From the IMG/VR virus record IMGVR_UViG_3300023210_000242, positions 1 to 22,733 of that record: a stretch of DNA of 22,733 bases. One strand, given 5' to 3'. The notes beneath the pieces were generated by a model. The model searched no databases. It was not told the origin of the DNA and saw only the letters and a program-made list of their open reading frames with translations. Source of the stretch: a virus. Each line of letters starts with the position of its first letter. Within the stretch, counting starts at the first letter, position 1. Made by a program: the position numbers and the translations under genes. Shown in pieces: positions 16,801 through 22,733 of the stretch.

Positions 16801-18469
16801 AATTTCCTAATGGAGCTGGAGGCTGTACTGTTTGGTCATATTCTTCAAATTTTAATGCAGGCGCAATAAATGAAATTACATCACTTCCAAAAGAAGATTC
16901 AATAATAAACCCCTGAGGTGTTCCACTTATTCCAAAACCAACTTTTTCCCAGTTTTGTTTAGCTACTGACGAACAAATAAACGAATCAGTAACAGACGTT
17001 CCTGTTTCTGTTCCTCCTGAAATAGGAATACAAGTGTTATTAGCTATAGGAATAAAAGAACTAACAGCATTAATAAATTCTGGGCTAGTAGCCATTTCAT
17101 GAACGCTACCAAAATCTGTTTGAAGATTAAATATGAAATTATATTGAAAAATGTTCTCTGGTTGACTTTGATCGTCATATGATGGGTCTCCACTATAAAC
17201 AGATCCATTGTAATCAAAATCAATTCCAATTTGCGCTCCTTCAACTAACTGTATATTATCGCCTCCAAAATCAATTGATACTTTTGAATTTACAACATTA
17301 ACAGCTCCGTCAATAGTGTATTGAAAACCTTCTCTATCTCCTGCTATACTATCAGATTCTTGAAGCTCAGATATAAGTTGTAAATCATAATCAAGGTAAA
17401 TAGAAGCTCCATCTTTATCGACTATGTCGTAACCATCAATGTAATTACCGTACATCAATCTATTTCCCATAATAGTTTGTGCTTGAGCAACTCTAGGAAC
17501 ATTGTCAAACAATCTTAATAATTGAGCTTCAGGTAATGTTGTAAATATTTTTTGATTTGTAAAAGTTATTGTTTGATCTGTACTGTCTAACCAACCCTCA
17601 TTTTCTTTATTAAATCTTTCAACAACATTTATGCTTTGACTAGTGCTAAATTTAAATAAAACATCTAAATCTTTTACATTTCTACCTCCAGTGTCAAAAG
17701 TTACTTTTACTGAATTAAATATATTTCTCATCCCTTCTTGATTATAATTGCTATAATCAAATCGAAAAGGACCAGGTGTAAAAGCATATTCGCTAAATGG
17801 AGACATCGCTGAGTACTCACCATCTTCATATTGCCATCTATAGGCAAAACTAAGTAGTATTTCCTCCATAAAGTTCTCTCCCCCACCTATTTGAAATTGT
17901 TCTATTTCAGGTGCGTTTAATGGTGGAGCGACAATAACTCCAATATCTTGCTCTGTTATTTGGTCAATTGTTGTACCAGGGTCTGGATTTAGATAAGTTC
18001 TTTCAACATTTATCTTTCTAGGAGCATTTAAGTTGTCTGTAAAAAATAAAAATTCACCTATTAAGTTTATTCCATTAACTAAAAAGTCTTTGTCAAAATT
18101 TAAAATTGAAGTAGAAATTACATGATAATCTAAAACAAATGTTCTTGTATTATATGATGTTATTAAATCTACTTTACCTGTTGAAGAAACAGGGTTAGAT
18201 TCATCACTAACAAACCAATATATTGTTTCATTTGCCCCATCTTCATAAGCTCCAATACATTTAGCACCAGAACTTAATGGCTGACCATTAAAATTAAGTT
18301 GAGCAATTAAATCGTTACCTTTTGAATTTTCAACAGCTCCTATTTCAGTGCCTTCTGTAGAACCCAATCTAACATTTAAAGCATCAATGTATTCACCTTG
18401 AGGTACAAGGCGCTCATCAACACTTTTATTCATTCTCCCTTTTATGAAATTTTTTGAAATATTAGGCAT
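13895..18469 (-). CDS. large tail protein, muzzle / tail-tubular-protein-B type, with adhesin-like C-terminus, 1524 aa
   Basis: Main tail protein of the module. The N-terminus (FIKGRMNKSVDERLVPQGEY, then IDALNVRLGSTEGTEIGAVE) is a signature I know from large 'structural' or 'stabilization' proteins of marine and crAss-like podoviruses, the functional counterparts of T7 gp12 or the crAss muzzle. About residues 1-1190 contain repeated strand-loop units expected of a propeller-like body; AYRWQYEDGEYSAMSPFSEY near 205-230 and LGGYDPYMNEYVLSSN near 1172-1188 are landmarks. After this comes an extension: beta-rich modules with spaced cysteines from about 1196 (KQCGYVLTV), a GGPPPPPV hinge near 1456, and a Cys-rich tail of about 75 residues holding about ten Cys, starting just before the hinge with DSCCGCTGG. 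The extension is probably surface-exposed. The gene starts 1 base after the preceding stop codon. Length is at the high end for this class. Confidence 0.8.
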   Translation of the reverse strand: MPNISKNFIKGRMNKSVDERLVPQGEYIDALNVRLGSTEGTEIGAVENSKGNDLIAQLNFNGQPLSSGAKCIGAYEDGANETIYWFVSDESNPVSSTGKVDLITSYNTRTFVLDYHVISTSILNFDKDFLVNGINLIGEFLFFTDNLNAPRKINVERTYLNPDPGTTIDQITEQDIGVIVAPPLNAPEIEQFQIGGGENFMEEILLSFAYRWQYEDGEYSAMSPFSEYAFTPGPFRFDYSNYNQEGMRNIFNSVKVTFDTGGRNVKDLDVLFKFSTSQSINVVERFNKENEGWLDSTDQTITFTNQKIFTTLPEAQLLRLFDNVPRVAQAQTIMGNRLMYGNYIDGYDIVDKDGASIYLDYDLQLISELQESDSIAGDREGFQYTIDGAVNVVNSKVSIDFGGDNIQLVEGAQIGIDFDYNGSVYSGDPSYDDQSQPENIFQYNFIFNLQTDFGSVHEMATSPEFINAVSSFIPIANNTCIPISGGTETGTSVTDSFICSSVAKQNWEKVGFGISGTPQGFIIESSFGSDVISFIAPALKFEEYDQTVQPPAPLGNFAYEYISCVSAEGFYALDGSKQSLHSNRDYEIGVVYMDDYGRSSTALVDRDNTIFIPCFNSVDKNSIRVQMNSYPPYWATKYKFVIKESKGLYRTIYSNIFFREEETGDAYYLLQGDNRDKVKDNDVLYIKADTNGPVLNCATTKVLGFGSEAKDFLCEKNIDGDILPGSQECGQPTGTYMLVKPSNFAANKPPNSRIEESSDGGSRDKPLVNVSCSIEDEDNPGDYIPWTVPAGSLIEITINATRYSRGGGCGSRYYDWSKKFISSNDYDSLHDWVLGDNIDFTNGISSGSDDDAQNNQIQYDDIKIFEDRLATTGNSYVGFQQATPTSPLRFCYQSGTPRCGGFRPRNSYASINLQVERASTLTIFETEPLDANDELYYENEQTFDIVNGLHLSGNSDADQDQTLTNPAIVDLTFFNSYSFGNGAEENHVLSGLTKPFIQLGEKVTSVSEEQYKESHRFADVTYSGVFNQETNLNKLNQFNLALANFKTLETSYGPIRKMHSRQTDILTLQEDKISYLLVGKNLLSDAAAGGAITSVPEVLGTQLARIEEYGISSNPESFTSYGYNVYFTDSKRSSVIELKGGSAKTDQLNVISTVGMRSWFRDLFTTSFETQKLGGYDPYMNEYVLSSNTQIIPQPPEEKQCGYVLTVTNGEDPYTLNLDCTTVIGTIPFSYNVNGQVNITAIWNGTEVINQDVSGIGSVSFNKTQNSPRYVEVTTTPIVVSDYDINFECPIAPDVTVKEIVVNFEGDATLTTDVRYRWTQGSYLSPYSTNSVVLESDGVSLFTESTGPASFGALPPEGSTVIMQIRQNAGQTYEFNPNAGKLKYLSTNTNYDEVDIDVLLPLLNTATPISGGPENYEAQFIYNTANTYLYLVWDLKTPTPIELCYDVTALDSCCGCTGGPPPPPVCNRYRSIPYDSTLQITYIDCDGDQQTIFRQCSSPICQGEEFCAIEIISTNETLNDLGTC

Positions 18470-18470
18470 A

Positions 18471-19397
18471 TTATTTTATCCATTTATTTTGACCCCTTAA
18501 ATTCATTAATAATCTACTAGGGTGTATATTGCTTAATCTTAATTTTGCATTTCTTAAAAGAGCTGATTTTTCTTTTTTAAGTCTAGTTACTATATATTCT
18601 TGAACTCCAATCTTATTGTTTAATATTGTGTATCTCATATATGCGTAAACAAATTCTTCAAACAGTTTATTTACACTAATTAAAGAGTCATCTCCTTTTT
18701 CCATTCCATCTGAAACATATTCCAAAACACAAAGCTCATCTGCCATGTCTGAGCTGAAATTAATAACTCCACCTGATTTATTTATACTAAACGTAGGGTT
18801 TTGATTAGCAGTCTCTGTGTTAAGTCCATATCTTCCACCTATTGGATATTCAAAATACCATACACCGTTAGAAAAATAACCTTCTTGTCCGTTATAAGGG
18901 CTTTGCTGGTTTAAATATATTGATTTTTTACCTCCTGTAATTCTTTGTAAATCTATTGTAGAAGTAGAAGGTTTAAGTATATTCCCATCATGATCAAATA
19001 ATATTCTACAATTATTGTCCTGCAAATAAGCATCACTCCAATTTGTTTGAATATTTTCACTAAGAGGCATTAGTGTACCATTCTTGTACAAAGATATTCT
19101 TACCCAATTTACATAATCAGAAGGCAACACAAATCTTAATGTGTCACATACTTGTAATTCAAGTATTTTTATTTCTTTTAAAGAATCGTAATTTAATTCT
19201 TGTATAGCTCTTTTTGCGTGAAAAAGTATATTATATCTTTCAACATTATTTATAAGTTTATCGTTACCAACATACATCAACATGAAGTTGTTTACAATAT
19301 CCTCTAATGGTATATATTGATATGAACCCCAATTCTCATCTTCTGTGTTTGGGTTTCCTGTATTCTCGTAGTAAGTATAATCGTTTATATATGCCAT
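18471..19397 (-). CDS. head-tail connector / tail tubular protein A-like (neck) protein, 308 aa
   Basis: Probable adaptor between portal and tail. The motif block LEDIVNNFMLMYVGNDKLIN with RYNILFHAKRAIQELNYDSL (residues 31-73), followed by ILELQVCDTLRFVLPSDYVN with WVRISLYKNG, is a conserved pattern I recall from marine phage genes lying just before the large tail protein. The helix-rich N-terminus followed by a 'LPSDYV'-type strand is also the general plan of T7 gp11-like and ring proteins. The middle has AYLQDNNCRILFDHDG, and the C-terminus is a basic amphipathic helix (RLKKEKSALLRNAKLRLS). The gene starts 2 bases after the previous stop codon. Exact equivalence to a given ring protein cannot be decided by eye. 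Confidence 0.75.
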   Translation of the reverse strand: MAYINDYTYYENTGNPNTEDENWGSYQYIPLEDIVNNFMLMYVGNDKLINNVERYNILFHAKRAIQELNYDSLKEIKILELQVCDTLRFVLPSDYVNWVRISLYKNGTLMPLSENIQTNWSDAYLQDNNCRILFDHDGNILKPSTSTIDLQRITGGKKSIYLNQQSPYNGQEGYFSNGVWYFEYPIGGRYGLNTETANQNPTFSINKSGGVINFSSDMADELCVLEYVSDGMEKGDDSLISVNKLFEEFVYAYMRYTILNNKIGVQEYIVTRLKKEKSALLRNAKLRLSNIHPSRLLMNLRGQNKWIK

Positions 19398-19399
19398 AA

Positions 19400-20389
19400 T
19401 TATTGTCCTTCTTGGTTATTTGCTTCCTGTTCTTCTACTTTCCCAAATTTAGCTACATCCATCTCTCTAACTGAAACCCCTGCATACTGAAGTATTTTGT
19501 TTATCAAGTTTGTCTCATCTGAAGCAGGTAGCTCAAAATCTTGGTAATCCGCAGCTGTCTCATCAAACGATGGCTCACCTCCAGGGAATTGAGCATATGT
19601 CCAATTAGGATCATTGGGGTATCTTACATATTGAGAAACAACTGTTCCTGTGTTGTTTATTGATTCAGGATAAACTGTAATTGTGTTTCCTGTATTTATA
19701 TTATTTGCACCACCTAAAACATAAGCTGGATAGATTAAACTTGGAGATGTAAGATGTGAAGAGTTTAAATAAAATATTTTATTTTGAGAAACTCTTTCTA
19801 TTTCTTTTATTCCTTTTGTACTTGAAATAGAATAAGAAGAACCTACATATCCTCCTGTAAAAAAATCATTAGTTGATATTGTCAATTGAGTCTCACTATC
19901 TACACTTACTACAAAAGCACTTCCTCCAGAATATAACTCTCCTCCTGTAGTATTTACTATTAACTGACCTGCAGCTACTTGACCTCCAGATACAAAATTT
20001 GCAGAAGTATCTATTAAAGTGTTTCCTATCGAACCAAAAGTTAATGTACCTGTTGCTGTGATATTTGGATAATAGTTTATTTTATCTATTAAATAGTAAT
20101 CATTAGGTAAATCAAATAAATTTATACCTACATTAATTAATCCTTTAGTAGAAGAAAAACTATCTATTACTTCAATTAAACCTTTTACTAGATCAGCATA
20201 TTCGCTTCCAGAAATTCTTTTGTTTTGTTTTACTATCTGTGAATTATATTGATAGAAGTAATCTTCAAATAAATCTAACTGTGCTTGTTTTGCGTATAGG
20301 TTGAAATCATTTGGAGTAATATATCCAAAATTATTTTTATTTACAATAGAAAGAACAGTTGCTCTAACTGTATTTATTAATGATGCCAT
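19400..20389 (-). CDS. head-tail connector / neck ring protein, 329 aa
   Basis: Probable portal-proximal neck protein. The N-terminal helices with GYITPNDFNLYAKQAQLDLF and EDYFYQYN (residues 22-49) form a pattern I recognise from marine flavobacterial and crAss-like phage structural genes, always between the capsid and large tail genes. LFDLPNDYYLIDKINYYP follows at 91-108. Residues about 112-192 are a beta-rich insert (TLTFGSIGNTLIDTSANF, VVSVDSETQLTISTNDFF) that resembles similar inserts in two other virion proteins here. After it, the core resumes with KEIERVSQNKIFYLNSSHL and a C-terminal ETNLINKILQYAGVSVRE helix. This is the first gene after the hairpin terminator and promoter at 20408-20451, so it begins the tail sub-operon. 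ATG lies 18 bases from the TATCTTTG box, in an A-rich leader. Confidence 0.75.
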   Translation of the reverse strand: MASLINTVRATVLSIVNKNNFGYITPNDFNLYAKQAQLDLFEDYFYQYNSQIVKQNKRISGSEYADLVKGLIEVIDSFSSTKGLINVGINLFDLPNDYYLIDKINYYPNITATGTLTFGSIGNTLIDTSANFVSGGQVAAGQLIVNTTGGELYSGGSAFVVSVDSETQLTISTNDFFTGGYVGSSYSISSTKGIKEIERVSQNKIFYLNSSHLTSPSLIYPAYVLGGANNINTGNTITVYPESINNTGTVVSQYVRYPNDPNWTYAQFPGGEPSFDETAADYQDFELPASDETNLINKILQYAGVSVREMDVAKFGKVEEQEANNQEGQ

Positions 20390-20407
20390 TCTTTATTTTT
20401 CTTTGAA

Positions 20408-20422
20408 CAAAGATACAAAAAA
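20408..20422 (-). promoter_or_regulatory. Bacteroidota-type promoter (-7 box TATCTTTG) before the tail genes
   Basis: The minus strand reads TTTTTTGTATCTTTG, ending 18 bases before the ATG of the 329-aa gene. TATCTTTG (20415-20408) fits TAnnTTTG. It directly follows, and shares its T-run with, the terminator just upstream. The 15 bases are identical to those at 11358-11372. A convincing -33 TTG is not visible, because that place is occupied by the hairpin. Confidence 0.55.
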
Positions 20423-20451
20423 AAAAGAGGCCTCATTTCTGAAAGCCTCTT
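20417..20451 (-). terminator. Intrinsic terminator after the 248-aa gene
   Basis: On the minus strand a perfect 7-bp stem (AAGAGGC with GCCTCTT, arms 20451-20445 and 20431-20425) encloses a 13-base loop and is followed by a run of ten T (20426-20417, its first T overlapping the stem arm). This is a classical Rho-independent terminator for minus-strand transcription. It lies 29 bases past the stop codon of the 248-residue gene. Confidence 0.9.
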
Positions 20452-20479
20452 CTTGTTTAACACCTATTTAGGTTTGTTT

Positions 20480-21226
20480 TTAATCTATTTTATCTTCTAA
20501 TATTCTTAGAACTTCTAAGCCTTCATCACTTTGAAGAAATGATGCTAAAATAAATAAAGGATCTTCACCATAAGGAACTGTAAGTAATTTCTTTTTGTTT
20601 CCTTTTAAGTTATAATAAACATCTTTTTTATTTTTTAACAATAATAAACCTTCGCTAAAAAATTTAGAACATTTGTTTTGAAGAGATAATAAAGGGTCGT
20701 TAATAGACTCTAAAAAATCCTCAGGATATCTACTCGCAAACAATCTAACATCACGCTTTAATTCTGCAGATGTCATTCTATCTACTTTCACGCCCATTAC
20801 TACTCTAGCTATTGTTTCTAACATTTCAATATCTAATTCTTTAGCTGCAATCATTGCGTCTAAAGCTAAATCCATGCTATCTACATCTACACTAGCGTCT
20901 TTTTCTTTATCAACTTCAATAAAATCATTTCCATTTCCAGGATGATGTGCTAGAAATTTTTGTAAAATTTGGTTTTGTTTTGGAACTCTTAAAAATCCAT
21001 CTTCAAAAATAATTGGTTCTAAAAGAACATTTCCATCTTGCTCATCTTCAAAAATAGTTTTTTGATTCTTAGCATATCGCATAGATCTGTTTTGTCCAGT
21101 TTCTTCGTCAAAATAAAGTAAACTACTTCTTTTAGTATTTCTTGATGGAATTGTGTAGCTCAATGGAGCTTTGTCTCTGGTGAGTTTGTAGCTTTTGTCA
21201 ACAAAAGCCTCTTTGTTTTTTTTCAT
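20480..21226 (-). CDS. conserved phage protein downstream of the capsid gene, unknown function, 248 aa
   Basis: Function unknown. The sequence pattern is one I recall from marine phages, directly downstream of the capsid gene: RYAKNQKTIFEDEQDG (51-66), GFLRVPKQNQILQKFLAHHP (77-96), a central helix with MLETIARVVMG and MTSAELKRDVRLFASRYPED, and a C-terminal VPYGEDPLFILASFLQSDEG stretch. The N-terminus is basic with TIPSRNTKR. It is mostly helical, without membrane segments, with a single Cys. Its isolation between two hairpin terminators suggests that its amount is set separately from both capsid and tail proteins. It could be a minor virion or capsid-assembly protein, or a regulator; the sequence does not decide. 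ATG at 21224-21226 follows a leader TTATATCAA without a recognisable promoter, so expression may depend on read-through past the capsid terminator. Confidence 0.75.
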   Translation of the reverse strand: MKKNKEAFVDKSYKLTRDKAPLSYTIPSRNTKRSSLLYFDEETGQNRSMRYAKNQKTIFEDEQDGNVLLEPIIFEDGFLRVPKQNQILQKFLAHHPGNGNDFIEVDKEKDASVDVDSMDLALDAMIAAKELDIEMLETIARVVMGVKVDRMTSAELKRDVRLFASRYPEDFLESINDPLLSLQNKCSKFFSEGLLLLKNKKDVYYNLKGNKKKLLTVPYGEDPLFILASFLQSDEGLEVLRILEDKID

Positions 21227-21250
21227 TTGATATAATTTAAATTTAATAAA

Positions 21251-21293
21251 TATAAAAGAGAGTAAGTCAGGTTGCAGCTGACCTACCCTCTTT
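21251..21293 (-). terminator. Intrinsic terminator after the major capsid gene
   Basis: On the minus strand a 16-bp stem (arms 21293-21278 and 21270-21255) with two G-U pairs encloses a 7-base loop (CTGCAAC). It is followed by TTTTATATTTATT. The orientation is clear: the two wobble pairs form as G-U only in the minus-strand RNA, and become A-C mismatches in the plus-strand RNA. The stem begins 14 bases after the capsid stop codon. Confidence 0.85.
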
Positions 21294-21307
21294 AATTAAT
21301 CCTTTAT

Positions 21308-22726
21308 CTATTTAAAGATAAAGAAGTTGTTAGCACCTAAAGTACATAAAGCTCTTTCAGATAAGAAGTTTACTTCCATAGCATCTAAGCTAGAAGTAGA
21401 AGCTCCACCTGCTGAACCTGTAATCCAAGTCTTATAACGTCTGTCTTCAGTTTCTGAAGCTCTATAACGAACGTGTAAGAATGGTCTCTTAGCATTTTTG
21501 CCAAGAACTTGATCGTAAACTGTAGTAGAACCTGCTGGAACTAATACTCCGTTTACAGCACCACCTACAATATCACCACGCATAGTTGGATCGTTTAAGT
21601 ATTTCCAGTCTGTTTTGTAGAAGTCATAACCTCTTCGGAATCCAGAGAATCCTAAGTTTAAAGCCATTTCTTCATCATTGTCAAAAAGACCAAATGAAGT
21701 ACCACCTGCATATCCTGCATTTTGAGCAGCTAACATATCGTCAATATCAAATCCAAACTCACGATTCACAAAAAGAACATTCTCTTCAATAGAACCTTGC
21801 TTGTCTAATCTTTGAATGATAGCGTCAAAATCTCCAAGAGTTGTTGGGTTACCACCACTCCATACATTTCCTCGCTCTTCAACAACATAGAAAAGACCTT
21901 CTGATCCTTTGTTACCTACGCCTGATGCAATTCCTTCAACAATTGCTGCTGCTCCTGAACCACCTTCTGCTGGTACTGCTTCAACCATTGCTGTTTCTAA
22001 GTAATCTTCAAAACGTAAACGAGTTTCATGCTCTGATTTTAAATACCATAAGAAACCAGTTGCTCCGTTTTCAGTAGTAACCTCAATCCATCCAATTTGA
22101 GCCATGTCAGAACCACTTACTGCGTAGTGATCTTTAATGATAATTGGTGAGTTAGAGAAAATGCTATCATCAGCTTCTAACTGCCCTTGCATTCCAACAG
22201 ATCCCTTTTGGAATTCTGAACCATAAATAAATAGAGAACATACTACTCCTGCGGCAACACCTTGACCTGCAAATTCATAATAAGCAACATCAATTGTTCC
22301 GTTAACAATATCAACTGCAGTAACAATAGCTTTGTTACTAAGAGTTGAACCTGCTGTACTGTCAGAAATCATAATTGTTTGACCAATTCTAATTGCAATA
22401 CCGCCAGCTCCTGGAACTAAAACATCTCCAATTGTTAAAGTAGCAACTCCTGCTCCTGCTATTGCTGCTGAAGTAACATCTGTATACTTCGTGTGTAGTC
22501 TTCCTTGCTCTGCCCATTTGATAAGGTCTGAGTTAGAAGGCATTTCAGCGCCTACCATTCTTAAGAATGATGCTACTGTTCTGTTTCCATAACGTTCGAA
22601 TTCTTTTTCATAAGTATCTGGAAGATACTGATTTAAGAAATCAAAGTTAGTAATGTAATTTGTCTGTAATAAAACCTGTTCTGAACTTGGTTGTAAGTCA
22701 AACCCAGGTACTGCATCTACTGCCAT
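21308..22726 (-). CDS. major capsid protein (HK97-type fold expected), 472 aa
   Basis: Builds the icosahedral head. The N-terminus (NYITNFDFLNQYLPDTYEKE, FERYGNRTVASFLRMVGAEM, LIKWAEQGRLHTKY) and the later blocks NSPIIIKDHYAVSGSDMAQI, EVTTENGATGFLWYLKSEHE with TRLRFEDYLETAMVE, FGLFDNDEEMALNLGFSGFR, FYKTDWKYLNDPTMRGDI and VYDQVLGKNAKRPFLHVRYR match the major capsid protein pattern I know from marine flavobacterial and crAss-like phages. The last residues, ANNFFIFK, are also typical. Residues about 88-170 form a beta-rich insert (VATLTIGDVLV, IRIGQTIMISDS, IVTAVDIVNGTIDV) with little helical sequence, probably a surface domain. It starts 7 bases from the window end, so portal, protease and scaffold are not visible here. 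There is a strong terminator after the gene and no Shine-Dalgarno sequence before it. Confidence 0.9.
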   Translation of the reverse strand: MAVDAVPGFDLQPSSEQVLLQTNYITNFDFLNQYLPDTYEKEFERYGNRTVASFLRMVGAEMPSNSDLIKWAEQGRLHTKYTDVTSAAIAGAGVATLTIGDVLVPGAGGIAIRIGQTIMISDSTAGSTLSNKAIVTAVDIVNGTIDVAYYEFAGQGVAAGVVCSLFIYGSEFQKGSVGMQGQLEADDSIFSNSPIIIKDHYAVSGSDMAQIGWIEVTTENGATGFLWYLKSEHETRLRFEDYLETAMVEAVPAEGGSGAAAIVEGIASGVGNKGSEGLFYVVEERGNVWSGGNPTTLGDFDAIIQRLDKQGSIEENVLFVNREFGFDIDDMLAAQNAGYAGGTSFGLFDNDEEMALNLGFSGFRRGYDFYKTDWKYLNDPTMRGDIVGGAVNGVLVPAGSTTVYDQVLGKNAKRPFLHVRYRASETEDRRYKTWITGSAGGASTSSLDAMEVNFLSERALCTLGANNFFIFK

Positions 22727-22733
22727 AATTTTT

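Noticed and set aside
12166-18469. Diversity-generating retroelement variable region in the tail genes
   Set aside because: No reverse transcriptase and no repeated near-identical DNA template is visible; the fibre duplication is diverged at protein level and spread over whole units.
21255-21293. The capsid hairpin as a plus-strand element
   Set aside because: In the plus-strand RNA the two wobble positions become A-C mismatches and no T-run follows, so only the minus-strand reading is supported.
21586-22077. Plus-strand Leu/His/Gln-rich frames opposite the capsid gene
   Set aside because: Antisense shadows; the composition follows from Glu/Ala/Asn codons of the capsid protein.

Overview
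The window is a densely packed piece of an AT-rich tailed-phage genome, most likely a short-tailed (podovirus-like) phage of a Bacteroidota host, probably a marine flavobacterium. Evidence for the host group: no start codon has a clear AGGAGG-type ribosome-binding site; the bases before the ATGs are almost all A and T; and two intergenic gaps carry TATCTTTG, a match to the Bacteroidota -7 promoter consensus TAnnTTTG. Evidence for the phage type: the gene order (capsid protein, connector proteins, one very large tail-tube/muzzle-type protein, fibre-like proteins, then internal virion proteins ending in a giant protein). It resembles the structural modules of crAss-like and marine flavobacterial podoviruses. 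No tail tube, sheath or tape-measure gene is seen, but the window does not cover the whole genome.

Layout. Bases 1-354 (+ strand) hold the end of a nucleotide-metabolism operon: a fragment resembling the N-terminal domain family of dATP/dGTP diphosphohydrolases, and a 40-residue protein. This operon meets the structural operon head-on, with a 12-base overlap of the last genes. Everything else (343-22726) is on the minus strand and reads from right to left. The order is: major capsid protein; a terminator hairpin; a 248-residue conserved phage protein; a second terminator and a promoter; two connector/neck proteins; a 1524-residue tail protein with a cysteine-rich C-terminus; a 568-residue fibre-like protein built from a tandem duplication; a 260-residue tail protein; a second promoter; a small GNAT-like acetyltransferase; an Ala-rich internal virion protein; a 643-residue probable virion protein; and a 2570-residue giant virion/ejection-type protein.

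How the genes work together. The minus-strand genes would build the capsid, attach the neck and tail, display adhesin-like domains, and supply proteins that are packaged and ejected with the DNA. Hairpins after the capsid gene and after the 248-residue gene, with new promoters further down, would let one collinear module give much capsid protein and less tail and internal protein. All function calls rest on reading the sequences and on remembered family patterns; no database search was run. There is no gene-free stretch longer than 90 bases, and I see no tRNA, CRISPR, insertion sequence, integrase or reverse transcriptase.
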